Source: Malus domestica (Eukaryota; Streptophyta; Magnoliopsida; Rosales; Rosaceae). Taken from it: a DNA stretch of 64,000 bases. Within the stretch, counting starts at the first letter, position 1. Each line of letters begins with the position of its first letter. This document shows, piece by piece, positions 1 through 11,440 of this stretch. A program made the translations under genes and the position numbers. The notes under the pieces are model-generated. The model did not search any database. It had not been told where the DNA came from and saw only the letters and a list, made by a program, of their open reading frames with translations. The stretch lies in the NCBI RefSeq assembly GCF_042453785.1, contig NC_091671.1, positions 37,525,001-37,589,000 of the forward strand, given 5' to 3'.

Positions 1-199
1 TGTGAGGGGTATAACAATTTAAAAAAAAAAAAAAAGAATTTTGGAATTGTTTTTGGATATTGGGATTGATTGAAATGACTACGGTTAGTTGTAGATGGAT
101 CCGCTGGTAAGGTTAAGGACATCAACCAGACACCGCCTCCTTTGAAGGTCATCGTGGAGAACCTCCGCAGTTCTCCGCAATTCCCCTGGTTATTAGGCA

Positions 200-776
200 G
201 TGCTCCGCAATTCCACTTGCCATTTGTCCATCGACAAGTCGAGATCAACCAAGTTACAACTACTTCGAGTTCTCCATACCACCTGAGGGTGAAGTTATCA
301 AGTTAGGGTTGTCTAAGCAAAATGAAGGGCGGTTTCATAGTTCCCAGAAAGGTTGGTTGGTTATGGTCAATGAAGAAAACTCTGAAGTATTTCTACTAAA
401 CCCTCTTTCCGGAGCCAAACACGAACTTCCTTCCTCGACAAAAAATCCATCTTTCGAAAAATATGGAGATGGAAAAGCCGACCGCTTTCTTGATAAAATT
501 GCACTATCCAGTTCAAATATTTCAGAATGTACGGTGGCAGCAATTTTTTCTTCTATGGAAATTGGCGTGTGCAGGCCGGGAGAAAAAAGTTGGAGCATCA
601 CTCCGATATTGGATTATAAAAAAGAGTCTCCTTTGAGCCTTCTGTTTTCGTCCTGTGGCACGTTATATATGTCTTGGTCAAAAACTTTTTTCAGAAGTTT
701 AAGAACAAGAAAGTTACGCACTATTTTTCTTGTAATTCTTTTTTCAGAAGTGATTTTCGTACGCTCCATTCATTGA
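200..776 (+). pseudogene. DUF295 (KIB1-4 beta-propeller) F-box-type fragment
   Basis: An open stretch encodes GWLVMVNEENSEVFLLNPLSG at about 351-412, which resembles the first blade of the DUF295/KIB1-4 propeller found C-terminal to F-boxes in plants. The frame stays open upstream to about position 250. The open frame has no convincing ATG (it would begin at a TTG), no F-box is visible upstream, and similarity fades after about 680. Family members are usually 350-400 residues, so this is a remnant or an internal piece cut by the window edge. Family assignment is from motif recognition only. Confidence 0.5.
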
Positions 777-1189
777 CACCTTACAATTTCTTAAAAACAT
801 CGCATAATCACAATTTCCCTATGCATAATTCATGCTCTACTGTCGGATCAGATCAACTGAATTTGGAGAGGCAAGGGTGCTACTTATTCTCCAGGTTGAA
901 ATTGTATTAGAAGGTTCCGTTATTCCTAATTGCTTTTGATAAATATTCTCCCTTAATACATTTTGAACTTTCACAAATTTGTCCAATTTCTCAATTGAGA
1001 ACCATATACATACCAACGGCTCGTTTGGAAATGCTTTTAAAATGACTGAAAACGCTTTCTGTCATTTTAAAAGCACTTCAAAATAGATATGGATATTATC
1101 GGTGACAGTGGAGACTATTCAATGCTTGTCTTATTCTGACTAGAAAGATTAATTGTTCCAAACTTACCAATTGCTTGAAATATTAAACG
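777..1189. other. Intergenic, with a short hairpin
   Basis: No gene is seen. A near-perfect hairpin lies at about 1034-1076 with 14-bp arms (GCTTTTAAAATGAC and its complement), which looks like the end of a decayed MITE. Confidence 0.4.
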
Positions 1190-1262
1190 ACAACTCCTTC
1201 CTGTGAGATTATCAGTCACGAGTTCCCTTTGTTGCACCAAGGACGACAGATATTACGAAAGA
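1190..1262 (-). pseudogene. Remnant of the L18a-like last exon
   Basis: On the minus strand this short stretch encodes VVLGATKGTRD then a stop. It closely matches the last exon of the intact L18a-like gene at 6422-6481 (IVLGATKGSHDR then stop), and the DNA similarity continues about 20 bases past the stop. None of the other exons is present nearby. I read it as a leftover of a duplication of that gene's 3' end. Confidence 0.6.
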
Positions 1263-1516
1263 GAATACAATTAACAGATCATATGATTCGTCTGAGGAAG
1301 CTTGGAATTCCACAATCGAAAAACTACGCTGCTCAATAATTTCAAGAATTTATCTACAAATTCATAAATAACATTCATACACAATCTCTAGACGTTAGAA
1401 TTTTACAGAAGCAAAAATCAAGAACGAAAGCCGTACGAAACTAGGTAAGAGTCATCTTCCATCAACAGAGAAATTTGTTTAACGACAATAGCACGTCCTT
1501 GAACCCCCTCTATATC

Positions 1517-3219
1517 CTAATATCGCACATTCTTTACAAATTCAACTTGACATTTCTTTGAACCCTTTTCAAATGTTGAAAATTTCCTGTACATCTCGTC
1601 TTCCGAACACAAAAATTTACCTGTTCTTGAAGAAGTGCGTGTATAAATAGTCATCCTACTTAAAACTTCGCCATTCTTCAACAAATACTTAGCAACTTCC
1701 ATCTCATCTCGCTGACCCTTGAACTCCCTTATGGAGATGGTCTCAAGATGCGACAACAAACAAAGAGGCACGATGTCTGGTGGATTGTAGCCTGAATTCC
1801 ATCCACGCTCATGTTCCTCCTTATACCATGTGTTGCCCTGCCAATATTTTTAAAAGAACAGAAAAAATAAGAATCGTTAAGAGCCGCATGTTGGAAATCA
1901 AGCTGCACAAGAGAAAGTACATCTTACATTATTTTGAAAGACAAAATGTTTCAAAACAGGGCAATTGTTCAGAAATCCTGTTAGAAACTCCCAGTAATTG
2001 CAATCACGAAGAATCAGCTCCAGTTGGATTAAATTTTCAAAAGTAGGCAGATACAAAGCCTGCATGAAAGATTATTGATCAATCAAAAGTTGATGCTGAG
2101 ACAAAATATTACCAAATACATAACAGATTAGTTGAACTCGTAACATTCCAAACTTAAACAGAAAAGCTTCCAGTCACAAGCACAATTAGTGTTTGATATC
2201 ACTGAAAGAACAATAAGAACAAGAAAGTTTAAGAAAAATCGTAAACAGGTGAAAGCAACCTAAGGCATAGTTACCTTCAAAATGGGAACCGTAACTGAGA
2301 GATTTCTAACATTGGAAACTCCTGCTAGCAACTTAGTTGCACGATCAGCAATGTGGCGAGAATTTTCATCTACATGCCTGAAAAGAACTTTTGCTTCGAC
2401 TAGAGATTTTTCATTCTCCAAATCAATATACGAGAAAAAATCGCCAGCCACAATTGCTAACTTTACAAGATTTGGAGCATTAATAAAAAACCGGACACGA
2501 TCATCGCCCCAAAAATTACGTTTAAAGTCATTGCCGAACCATATTCTTAACGTCTTCAATCTAGGTGCAGAGATGTTTACATTTGAAACTGCTACTTTTG
2601 AATTTACATCTATATTCAAATCTTCAAGTACAGGGCAGCAAGAAAAAAGATTTGCAACTGAATGATCAAGTTTCATTACATAGACATTTAGGACCTTGAG
2701 ACTCGGGAAACACGCTGATGTAGGAGGAGCAAAGGTAATAGAAGTTGATGATACCTTCAAAATCTCCAGTGTTTTGCACAAGAAGAGGCTTTGAGGCAAC
2801 TCAAATCTTTTGCAATCGTAATCCAAAAGATCAAGATCAAGTTCAACAACATTGCGCCTAAGAGCAGTGCAGATCCAACGATAAATATGAATGAAGTGCT
2901 CCAATGTTGGTCCTCTACAGCATTGCCTATGCCTAGAAAGTTTAAAACTGAATTTTTTGATGTCTGTTGAGTCATGAAGGAAAAGTACACGATCAACAAA
3001 CATCATAAAACGATTCAATTCAGTCCATGAATGATTGAACCCCTCGTCATCAAATTCAAGTTCGGGAAGAGAAGTCCATAAGTTCTTCCATCTTCTTGAC
3101 AGAATGGTAGTATGCACAGCATCTAATATCGGAAGGAACGAAAGTATGTGGCAAAGAAGTGCATTTGGCAATTCACTGATCCTGTCAACTCCCTCTTGAC
3201 GCTTCAATTTCGAATTCAT
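1517..3219 (-). CDS. F-box/LRR/FBD protein, intact, 3 exons
   Basis: Proposed substrate-recognition subunit of an SCF ubiquitin ligase; the target is unknown. I place coding exons at 3219-2275, 2059-1928 and 1837-1517 (minus), with donors gtaact and gtaaga and acceptors tgcag and ggcag. All introns are phase 0, giving 465 residues. The F-box is at about residues 12-55 (DRISELPNALLCHILSFLP, then LSRRWKNLW). Degenerate LRRs follow at about 100-360. The FBD domain is at about 375-465 (LLSHLETISIREFKGQRDE, then KYLLKNGEVL) and ends in the family-typical GSKKCQVEF. The middle exon (LPTFENLIQLEL to FLNNCPVLKHFVFQ) is needed to complete the LRR region. Length and domain order fit the family and I see no disabling lesion. 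Upstream, 3240-3970 looks like a spliced 5' UTR with a GA microsatellite. Confidence 0.85.
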
Positions 3220-3489
3220 TGGCTTGTACTCTGATGGCTAATAAAAACATTACTGGGATCACTACTGTGTTGTACCTAGCTTTGATAACTTAGCAAGTCT
3301 TTCCATGTAAAAATTCAAACAAACTTAAGCAAATGAAATAAATGGTAAAAATTGAGACGTATAATAAAAAATTGGGGAATTTTATAAGAACAAGTATTAT
3401 ATATGCAAATCCTTGGTTATGCAGGAAATCAAAAGAATATCCAATAAAACATCCTTGTGAACAACCCAGTCACCTTCAAACAAATATAT

Positions 3490-3540
3490 AATATATGTGT
3501 ATATATACATTATATCTATATATATATGTATGTATATAAG
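3490..3540. repeat. TA-rich microsatellite
   Basis: Degenerate TATA/TGTA repeats lie in the upstream region (probable 5' UTR intron) of the minus-strand F-box gene. Confidence 0.7.
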
Positions 3541-3679
3541 CAAACAGACTAAAGAAGTGAAAGGTTTAAGAAGAAGAGTACCTGCTGACAAGAGCTTCTA
3601 TGATGGCCCTGGAAATGAATGATTTTTTTTTTTTAATTGATTGCTGAGAAAATCAAGAGTCTGGACTCAAACTTTGATT

Positions 3680-3680
<1 letters not shown>

Positions 3681-3722
<42 letters not shown>
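3681..3722. repeat. (AG)n microsatellite
   Basis: About 21 uninterrupted AG dinucleotides sit 460 bases upstream of the F-box gene start. On the minus strand this is a CT repeat, a common feature of plant 5' UTRs and core promoters. A possible 5'-UTR donor (AAG|gtaagg on the minus strand) lies near 3790. Confidence 0.85.
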
Positions 3723-3727
<5 letters not shown>

Positions 3728-3979
3728 TGAGTCGAAAAGTCAATATGTTGTACCTAAAGAACAAAAACCCATCGAAAATCAGAAACCCTTACCTTGATTT
3801 TGGGACTTGATTCGCGTCGGAGAAGATGTGCTTACTTCTCTCTGTGTGTGGCTTGCTAGTGGCTGGCCGGATTCGCGTCGGAAAGGATGGACGGAGGAGA
3901 GGCGTCAGAGAGGGTGGGTTGCAGTTTGAGTTCGCAGAAGATTCGAGAACGAGAGAGGTTCGATGGTAGAGTAAATTTT

Positions 3980-4490
3980 TAGAAATTGTCATTAACTTTC
4001 AATTGGAATAATAATTTTTTAATTAAAAATTTATTACTATTGGTTTTTTAACTTATCAAAATATGCAGTTATATTAATTAAAAATTTATTACTATAAGTT
4101 CCCCCTCAATTTTAACCCAATTGTAGCAGTAGGTCATTCTAACATAATTCATTTTGATACAATTCTGACGAAGTTAACGAAAATGACAATAGCTACACGT
4201 TTTGATGAGTTGAGAAACCTCAATTGTAGCAATGTTTCTTCTAACATAACTTATTTTGACAAAATTCTAACAAAGTTGACAAAAATGACCATAACTACAC
4301 ATTTTAATGAGTTGAGAGATCAATGATAATGAATTTTTAATTGATGGACCATTGCTCTAGTTTGATTAAAGTTGATGAACCATTACTACAATTTACTCCG
4401 AGAGAAATAGAGACCTAATTTACAATTGATGGTTGAGATTATATCTTAACCAATTCAACGGTCTAAGTAATTTGTAATTATAACTAATAT
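3980..4490. other. Intergenic AT-rich DNA
   Basis: No gene is seen. Several related phrases of the form 'gagttgagaaacctcaattgtagc' and 'attactacaatttactcc' recur imperfectly between about 4080 and 4400, suggesting an old degenerate repeat. Confidence 0.4.
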
Positions 4491-4520
4491 ATGTATATAT
4501 ATATATAATATTATAAAATA

Positions 4521-4560
<40 letters not shown>
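4485..4560. repeat. (TA)n microsatellite
   Basis: Long TA dinucleotide run with short interruptions. Confidence 0.85.
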
Positions 4561-4563
<3 letters not shown>

Positions 4564-4962
4564 TGGTTCGGTTTGAGATTCCCCGACGGTTTCATAGAGA
4601 AGTCCGAATCCTAAATTGAAACTTTCGGGATCGGTTTTTCAAGAACGGTTTGATTTCGGGAATTTTGGTTCAATCAAATTTCGTGACGGATTCGACAATT
4701 TTTTCCATCCCTAGCTGTATGTGGGGTTTGCATCCCTACCAAGTATTCTGTCCTTTTTGTTTTTTTTCGTCGTAGAAATAGAAAAATACTGAGCTTTGTG
4801 TTCTCTCTCTTCTCTCCTCTGTTTCACCTTTTCCTCGACATCATCGCCAACATCTCTAATTTTCTCGCAACCTTGTTTAAATTTTTTATTTTTTTAATTT
4901 GTTGTAGAGTGCATGCTATAACTAAAAAAATCTTGTGTTGTAGTAGAATGTGTCAATTCTCA

Positions 4963-5475
4963 CCAAGGTCTAAAATATCGAAAATATCGAAATATCGGTA
5001 GTTCAAAAACACGAAAATTTCGATGAAAATATCGGAATATTATCGATATCGATAAAAATTTAATAAAAACCACGGAAATTGTAAGAAAAACTTTGAAATT
5101 TTTATTGAAACTTTGCAAGATATTTATTTAGTCAATTATCTATTAGTTTATCACAAAAAATTGGAAGGAAATGCATTGCATGATGGATTTAACTGATTTA
5201 AGTTGATTATATAGCGAGCTGGCAAACAATGTGAGTGTAGAAAATATGTAGTAATTAATTAAAGAAGTTTAAACACATCATAATCATTTATATATAATGA
5301 ATTAGAACAATATTTTACCCTTTATACATTGCATGGTAAGATACATTAGTGACTTAGTACCACATAGAGTTCCTATCAAGGTCTAAAATATCGATGATAT
5401 CGGAAATATCGATAGTCCAAAAACACGGAAATTTCGATGGAAATATTGGGATAATATCGATATTTTAGACCTTGG
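4963..5475. mobile_element. TIR element (MITE-like), about 513 bp
   Basis: The ends are inverted repeats: CCAAGGTCTAAAATATCG at the left and its complement CGATATTTTAGACCTTGG at the right. The element is flanked by a direct TTCTCA at 4957-4962 and 5476-5481. A second internal copy of the left end (AAGGTCTAAAATATCG) starts near 5377, so the last about 100 bp form a smaller palindromic unit of the same kind. The interior is rich in ATATCG words and has no coding capacity. Superfamily not assigned. Confidence 0.65.
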
Positions 5476-5754
5476 TTCTCACTAATCACAAGTACATGAT
5501 TTAGGCGGCCAATGAGTTACAACGGCAGCCAAGGAGTTTTTTTTTTTTTTTTTTTCATTTTCTAAGCAAACGATATTATCTACATTAAGAGAGTGAATAA
5601 ATGAGCTTAAGTCTTACAATGGGTTAGCAATAATGTGATTCAAATTCATTTTTTGTAAGAATCGAACTTAAAACCTCTCACTTACAAATGAAAATGAAGA
5701 AGAATTTCACAAAACCGTAGTATTAAGTGGCGCCGAGGAGTTATAACATAACAA

Positions 5755-6012
5755 TAACACGTCCTTGAACACCCCCCCCCCCCCTCCGTATCCTAATATC
5801 GCCAATTCGCCACCAATTCAACTTGGCAAGTCTAATCCACCGGATATCATGCCTCTTTGTATGCTGTCGCACCTTGAGACCATCTCCGTAAAGGGATTCA
5901 CCGGTCAGCGGGATGAGATGAAAGTTGCTAAGTATTTGTTGAAGAACGGCCTAGTTTCAAATAACATGACGAGAAATGCTAAGGAGACTATCTCAAACAC
6001 GCAAGTGCTATA
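5755..6012 (+). pseudogene. Rearranged FBD-domain fragment
   Basis: From about 5829 the plus strand encodes PPDIMPLCMLSHLETISVKG and then QRDEMKVAKYLLKNG, clearly related to the last exon of the intact F-box gene (1517-1837). The segment just before it (about 5757-5825, 'acgtccttgaac...tcctaatatcgcc') matches the opposite strand of the same region, i.e. plus-strand 1491-1552. The fragment is therefore a duplicated FBD exon with an internal inversion. It has no F-box or LRR and diverges after the ACGGCC at about 5950. Confidence 0.7.
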
Positions 6013-6421
6013 ACTAGAATCTTATGTTTGTAGAAAATTGACAAATGATCTCTGCATGCACACATCTTGCTTCACCTGTATCATCAATAGCAAATTCTCC
6101 AGCTCTAGCGTAAGAACTCAAAAATCTCATCCACAAGAACACACACACATCAATCATCACGTCGTTTGTCCAAGCCTATACATAAATGTTCGAGAACCGG
6201 TATCAAGCCATTGACACACCTACTTTAACGTTTTGATTGGAGTACTGACAAATAGATAGCATCGACAAATCTTAATCGTCAAGACACGGTAGTGAATTAA
6301 ACAAGTTCAAACAGTATGTGACAACTTATACGCAGATTGATATCCATGTACAGTCTTCCCCGAGTTTGGACTCACGTATAACGTATAAATCGTACAAGCT
6401 ATAAAACTCCTCCCTGTGGGA
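6013..6421. other. 3' flank of the L18a-like gene
   Basis: No coding potential is seen. The part nearest 6421 is the probable 3' UTR of the minus-strand L18a-like gene. Confidence 0.4.
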
Positions 6422-8453
6422 TTACCGGTCATGACTTCCCTTCGTTGCACCTAGTACAATAGCGACTGTTGCAAGAATAGCCTGAACATAAAGCGGTATT
6501 AGAAAAAGGTACTAGAAATAAGACTATTAGACCGGCAATGAGGTAAGTATTTGAAGAATAAAAGAAACTTGGAGGTAGATAAAACATAAGTTGAACAGTG
6601 AAAGAAGGACATTGTTACAAAAGTCTTAAGTGAAAGGAAATAAAAGTTACTCACGCCAAGTGTACAAGCGATATATCCTGGTTTCTCTCGGGGGTCTATC
6701 CTGGCGCAAAGTAAGATAAATGCACCAACATACCAGGGGACGGTAGCTAGGACGAAACCAATGATAAACCTTCAAAAGAAAGAGCTGAAGTTTAAAAATA
6801 TTCATTGATGCTATAGAAAGCTTAATAGTTTCAAGATAACAGAAGGAGAGAGCACAAATTATGGAAGATAATAAACTGAACAGATCCTATTGTTTTCTCA
6901 AGGAAGCCAGGGAACTGATCTTAGTTTTTTGAAGCAATGAATTGAAAAGGCGATCATAGTCAATAGTATTGAAATGAGGGTAATGTCAACTTAAGCACTA
7001 TCTTTTTTGGTTCGGCCGCAAATCCCATTTCTCGTGCTACTTGAATTTCTGCAAAACTCAATTCTTTCACACCTTTGCATATGAGAAATGTTTACTTTTA
7101 CGTCACAATTGTGTCCATCAAATTCAACCTATTCCATTTTTGACAATTGCCAAAATAGAAATGACTATAAAAAGGTTGTACCCAGTGCACAAGGCTCCCG
7201 CTTTACGCAGGGTCTGGGAGAGGTGAATGTCGGCTAGCCTTACCCCCATTTATGGAGAGGCTGCTCCCAACAAAATAGAAATGACTATGCACAATAAAAT
7301 CAAGAGTTTCCCTATTGACGTTGTAGATTTCTTGTCAGCTTTCATGTTCTAAGTTCTATAAGTTTTAGAACACCACGAAGCACGATCAGCATTTGAATTT
7401 CTTGAGCAAAGGTTCCAGCACTTAAATATCAACCTACCATGCTAGACTAGTTGAAAATATCAGGGTCAATTTAAGTCCTAAACCCATACATCAGGATTGA
7501 AACATTCAGTTTTCATATAATTACAGAACAATGCATAAAGGTAATATTGATCAACTTGTGCAAAGCTATTTAAAATTCAAAGCAGTAAAACTTACAGGCA
7601 CCAGCCAAGTCCAAAACCACAGCAAGGAAGGCGACGCTCTCTTACTGGTCGTCCTTCAGCAACTGCATAACCTATAAACAACATAGGAATATAATTAGAT
7701 GTCTAATAAACCGACATCTATTACATCCATTCATCATTCATTAAGATCGGTGGTGGAAATGCACATCCAGCTAAAAATCAAAACAGAAAAGGGAACACAA
7801 GCAGCAAACATACAGAATCAAGTCATTCGATTACGAAATTCGCACTCGTAAAACAACAACATTAATTCCCTAATCACACCATTACAGAATTGATCTAATC
7901 ACTAGCAGGCTAGCAGCAAACGAAAACGGGATTCTTGACATAGCCAATAACTGAGATGTTACTAAAACCATTGTCTTTACTTGTTCTGTTCATACAATCA
8001 AAAGGGTTGTTGTTGCAGTGACTGAAAAAGTCAACTAATTCCAACACACAAAGACAAATTGAATTCGATCCAATCTTGTAGCTTCCAATCCCACCGTAAA
8101 ATACACAAAAATCCCGTTTTTTTTAATCTCATGTTTCACTAATCAAGATCACAAAGTATCATCATCATTCAAATTTAAGTCACCGTGCTACTACAGAAAA
8201 AGAGACAGAGGCTCAATTGAATACCAGGAACGGTTTGATATCCATGAGTGTAGTAGTCAGGATGAGGCGCTGAAGGGCCACCGGCTCCCGGCGGCGGCAC
8301 AGGCTGAGGGAACCCGGTCGGCGGAGGGTGATACGGGGGAGGCGGTGGTGGGTAGTTGGCTACTCCTTGGAACGTCCCGTACTCGGGGGGTGGAGGCGGA
8401 TAGTGGTGATGAGGATCACTTGAGACTCCCCTCTTCTTTTCGTCTTCGCCCAT
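6422..8453 (-). CDS. 60S ribosomal protein L18a-like membrane protein
   Basis: Four coding exons at 8453-8225, 7671-7596, 6769-6655 and 6481-6422 (minus) sum to 480 nt, i.e. 159 residues. The N-terminal about 75 residues are Pro/Tyr/Gly-rich and disordered (EYGTFQGVANYPPPPPPYHP). A conserved basic-cysteine segment follows (EGRPVRERRLPCCGFGLGW), then two hydrophobic segments (FIIGFVLATVPWYVGAFILL, about 101-120, and AILATVAIVLGA near the end). This is the plant family annotated 'ribosomal protein L18a-like' (Arabidopsis At3g14595 type). It is a small predicted membrane protein and I infer it is not itself a ribosomal component. I chose the start MGEDEKKRG by family. An upstream in-frame ATG at 8639 would add 62 residues of poor quality. 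The third-from-last intron (6770-7595) carries a truncated SINE. The 3' exon has a decayed twin at 1190-1262. Confidence 0.85.
7151..7288 (-). mobile_element. 5'-truncated Au-type SINE with 18-bp TSD
   Basis: An exact direct repeat CAAAATAGAAATGACTAT at 7151-7168 and 7271-7288 flanks a 102-bp body. Read on the minus strand, the body gives the 3' half of the repeat also seen at 27020-27183 ('...ccgacattcacctctcccagaccctgcg', 'gtgcactgggtac') and ends in a T run. It is a clean retroposition event, truncated at the 5' end, inside an intron of the L18a-like gene. The family name (Au SINE) is from memory of its conserved 3' part. Confidence 0.8.
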
Positions 8454-8865
8454 ATTTTCTTGTAATAATTGTTGGTTTTCGAGTTTTTTGTGTTGTGTGA
8501 TTTGGATTTGGAGTTCGGAGTTTTGGTCGCTGGAAGTTGGAAACTTAGGAGTTAAGACTTTGAGATTGATTGCGAGGTGCGAGCTGTCGGAGCCAGTCAA
8601 CAAGTCAATTAGATTTATTTTTGTTTTCATGTTGGGCATGAGGTTCAGGATACAATCATTTATCGATAATAAGTTATGTATAAAGATGGGTTAGATAATT
8701 TATTTTATTGTGAATTTAAAATCATAATGTTCGGTCTGTTTTATCAATTTTTTATTTTTTGACACAACAAACAATAGATTGGATTTAAATTTATTTTAAT
8801 TGATCACAATCTATCCCAACTTGTCCACCATGGTTTGATTTATGTCATCCAATGATCAAAGACTT

Positions 8866-9117
8866 ATAAAAGTGTGTGGAAACAACCACGAGCTGGTTGT
8901 CTAATGGTAAATGAAGGATTGTGATGCTTCCTTCAAACTAAAAACTAGAGGCATCGGATTCGAAACTCACTGCTGGTGTGGAAGACATACTTGTGGCTAG
9001 GGGAGGCTGAAATGTCTCTGTGAGTCTTCTCGACCCTCGAAAATGGTTGATAACCATGGTTTGTTACGAGTTGTCCCTCTTTTTAAGAAATAAAATAAAA
9101 TAAAAGTGTGTGGAAAC
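8866..9117 (+). mobile_element. tRNA-derived SINE with perfect 18-bp TSD
   Basis: The exact 18-bp direct repeat ATAAAAGTGTGTGGAAAC at 8866-8883 and 9100-9117 flanks a 216-bp body. Near the start of the body, 'agctggttgtctaatggta' resembles a pol III A box, and about 55 bases later 'ggattcgaaactc' resembles a B box. The body ends in an (AAAAT)-type A-rich tail. These features define a SINE. It differs from the Au-type copies in this window. Confidence 0.85.
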
Positions 9118-11280
9118 CAATTTTTTTTTTTTTAACTTTCTCACCAAAAATAGACAAAAAAGATTACCTTCATTAACCAATAAATTAAAGAATTATTTTA
9201 AAGAAAAAACTAATAAAAATAGTTTGAAAACTTTGAGTTTTAACGATAAGAACAAAATAAAAGATAAGTGAATAGTACCATAATTGATTTTTTAGTGTAA
9301 AAATATGATTTTTTGTTAAAGTAAACAATAACTAGAGCTTTTCGTTAAAGTTTCCTTATTTTAATTTTTAAGAAAAGGTTATTTTTGAGGAGGCTTGATT
9401 TGGGCTTGGATGTTAATAGTTATGCCTTATCCTACTGTGGGCCCTTCGGCTGAAGATTCAATGGGCTTGGGCAGCCTAAATATCCAAAACAAAAGCAAAA
9501 AGAAACAAAAAAGTTGTGTTGCACATCGAGGAGCAGACCTCGGCAATCCGAAACTTCTCTTCTCAACGTATTAGGAGCAACGACAAATTACAATTTTTTT
9601 TTCAACTTGTTCGAAGCAACCAAGAAGGCGAAAACAAATCGGAAAGATGAAGGTATGAGCCAAAAAACCAAAATAATGGAACAAGTTTTACATGACTTAG
9701 CGGGGATTCGAATTGATAATCAAATTTGTTTGTTCAAGACACAGCTTACATAACCTGCCTAAGCCAAGTCAACAATACATGTGCGAAAAAGAGGAACCTT
9801 ATTACAAAACTTCACTTTATTACACTACTTTTAAACATCCACCAACATAAAAAATCTAGCAGTCAATCAAATATAAAACTATGGATAAAACCGCTTTAAA
9901 CAAGCAATATATAGATGTTGAGATGATAATTAAAGGAATATATGATCAATTAAAAATGTACACATAGAATTTGAGATTATAAAATATTCAGTTTGAAATA
10001 GATTCAGTTATAAAATACACAATGTGCAGTCCTTCAATTGATTTAGAAAAAGAAAGAAAAACTAGAGAGCTAATGCGTGTGAAATTGTGGAAACATCACG
10101 TTATCTGTTCCATTATTTTAAGACATGATTTGCATAAAGAAAATGAAAGAAAAATTGTGCAGAGAATTAAACGATCGAAAGGTTGGTCAATTCGTTTATG
10201 GTTTGAAGGTCCGTATAGACGCCGCTTGTTAGATTAAGACATGATTGTCCCTACGTGATATGTCGTGAAAGGTGGCAGACTTTATGTTGGAGGTTCCACT
10301 CCAAATATTATCCATCTGCCGACAAATGTTGGACTTGGACAAACCTAGCTATCCAATAAGACAACACGGTTTCACATGCATGCAAGCACATACAAATTAG
10401 GGTTTAGGATTAAAACATAAGGAAAACTAACGAAAAGTTCAAAACAAATTCTTTTTTAACGAAAAGTTATTTTTAAAGATATAGTGAATAATGTCAGTTA
10501 AAGGTAAAAATGTGGTTTTTCATTAAAAGTAAACAGTACCATGAATGTTTTGTTAAAACTCCCTTAAAAATATTGTAGTCTTCGTTCTTGAATGTCGAGG
10601 AGGATGAAGAAGTCTAAACCTCGGGCTACCCAAATTTGTCCAATCACATGGAAAGTTTGGCTTAGTAAAACAATCGATCGATACTTAAAAGATTTGTTTT
10701 TTCAAGTACTGAATACAAAATCAATATAAAATACTCTCAACACCATCGATTGCGAGATGAGAGAGCCAACTTACTCTGTCAAACTTCACATTTGTAAAAA
10801 GCATGCATAAGTATTTATCTCTACATTTATCAATAGTAAACTATATTTTTTTTATGAGAATGTTGAGGAGACTCTCAAAGTGAGGTTTTGTACGGATTTT
10901 TTGTTACCTCATAGTTTAATGTTAATTCTCATGTTAATATTATAAATTATTATGTTAAAAACATTAGATGGGAGATGATAGATAGTTTATGAAGATTTTA
11001 CTTGAGAGTTTCCTGACATTTCTCTTCTTTTGATAGGATGTAATGTTTTAGAAAACATATAAAAGTTATTTATGTGATACATTGTTAGTAAATAATTCAT
11101 TAAAAGGAGAGATAACAAGTATAATAATCTATCAATAATTTTACTTCATTGTTATCCCAAACAAAATGAAAACTTATTTAGAACGAAATATATTGAACAT
11201 AAACACTATAACAGAGCTAAATTATTTTATTTCGACAAAAAAAAAACAATCAACTTATTTTACATAAGTTGCTTCAAATA
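9118..11280. other. Long intergenic stretch
   Basis: No gene I can support. AT-rich DNA with short open frames lacking recognisable motifs. The stretch 10020-10237 is open (71 codons) but shows no family signature. Confidence 0.4.
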
Positions 11281-11284
11281 CAAA

Positions 11285-11440
11285 AATTTTCACTACGGAT
11301 GATACACTACATGTTTTTATATAAGTGGTGAAAAAATGTATTTTTTAAATTATTAACTTTTTAACACACATATTCATATCCTATTATTTATATAGGATCA
11401 TCCTGTGTTCCAGTCATATTGAAAACCACTTCCAAATACA
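11285..11440. repeat. Dispersed repeat, copy 1
   Basis: About 150 bp sharing extended similarity with 46705-46868. Shared phrases include 'gtttttatataagtggtg', 'ttattaactttttaacacacatattc' and 'tgttccagtcatattgaaaa'. It is probably a MITE family; the other copy shows better preserved ends. Confidence 0.6.

Noticed and set aside
8454..8639. 62-residue N-terminal extension of the L18a-like protein
   Set aside because: An in-frame ATG exists at 8639, but the extra residues do not resemble the family, which begins with a short acidic or basic leader like MGEDEKKRG.
8884..9000. A tRNA gene
   Set aside because: A- and B-box-like motifs are present, but no cloverleaf can be drawn, and the A-rich tail and target duplication identify a SINE.
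10022..10237. A 71-codon gene
   Set aside because: No family motif, no neighbours, and composition like the surrounding AT-rich DNA.
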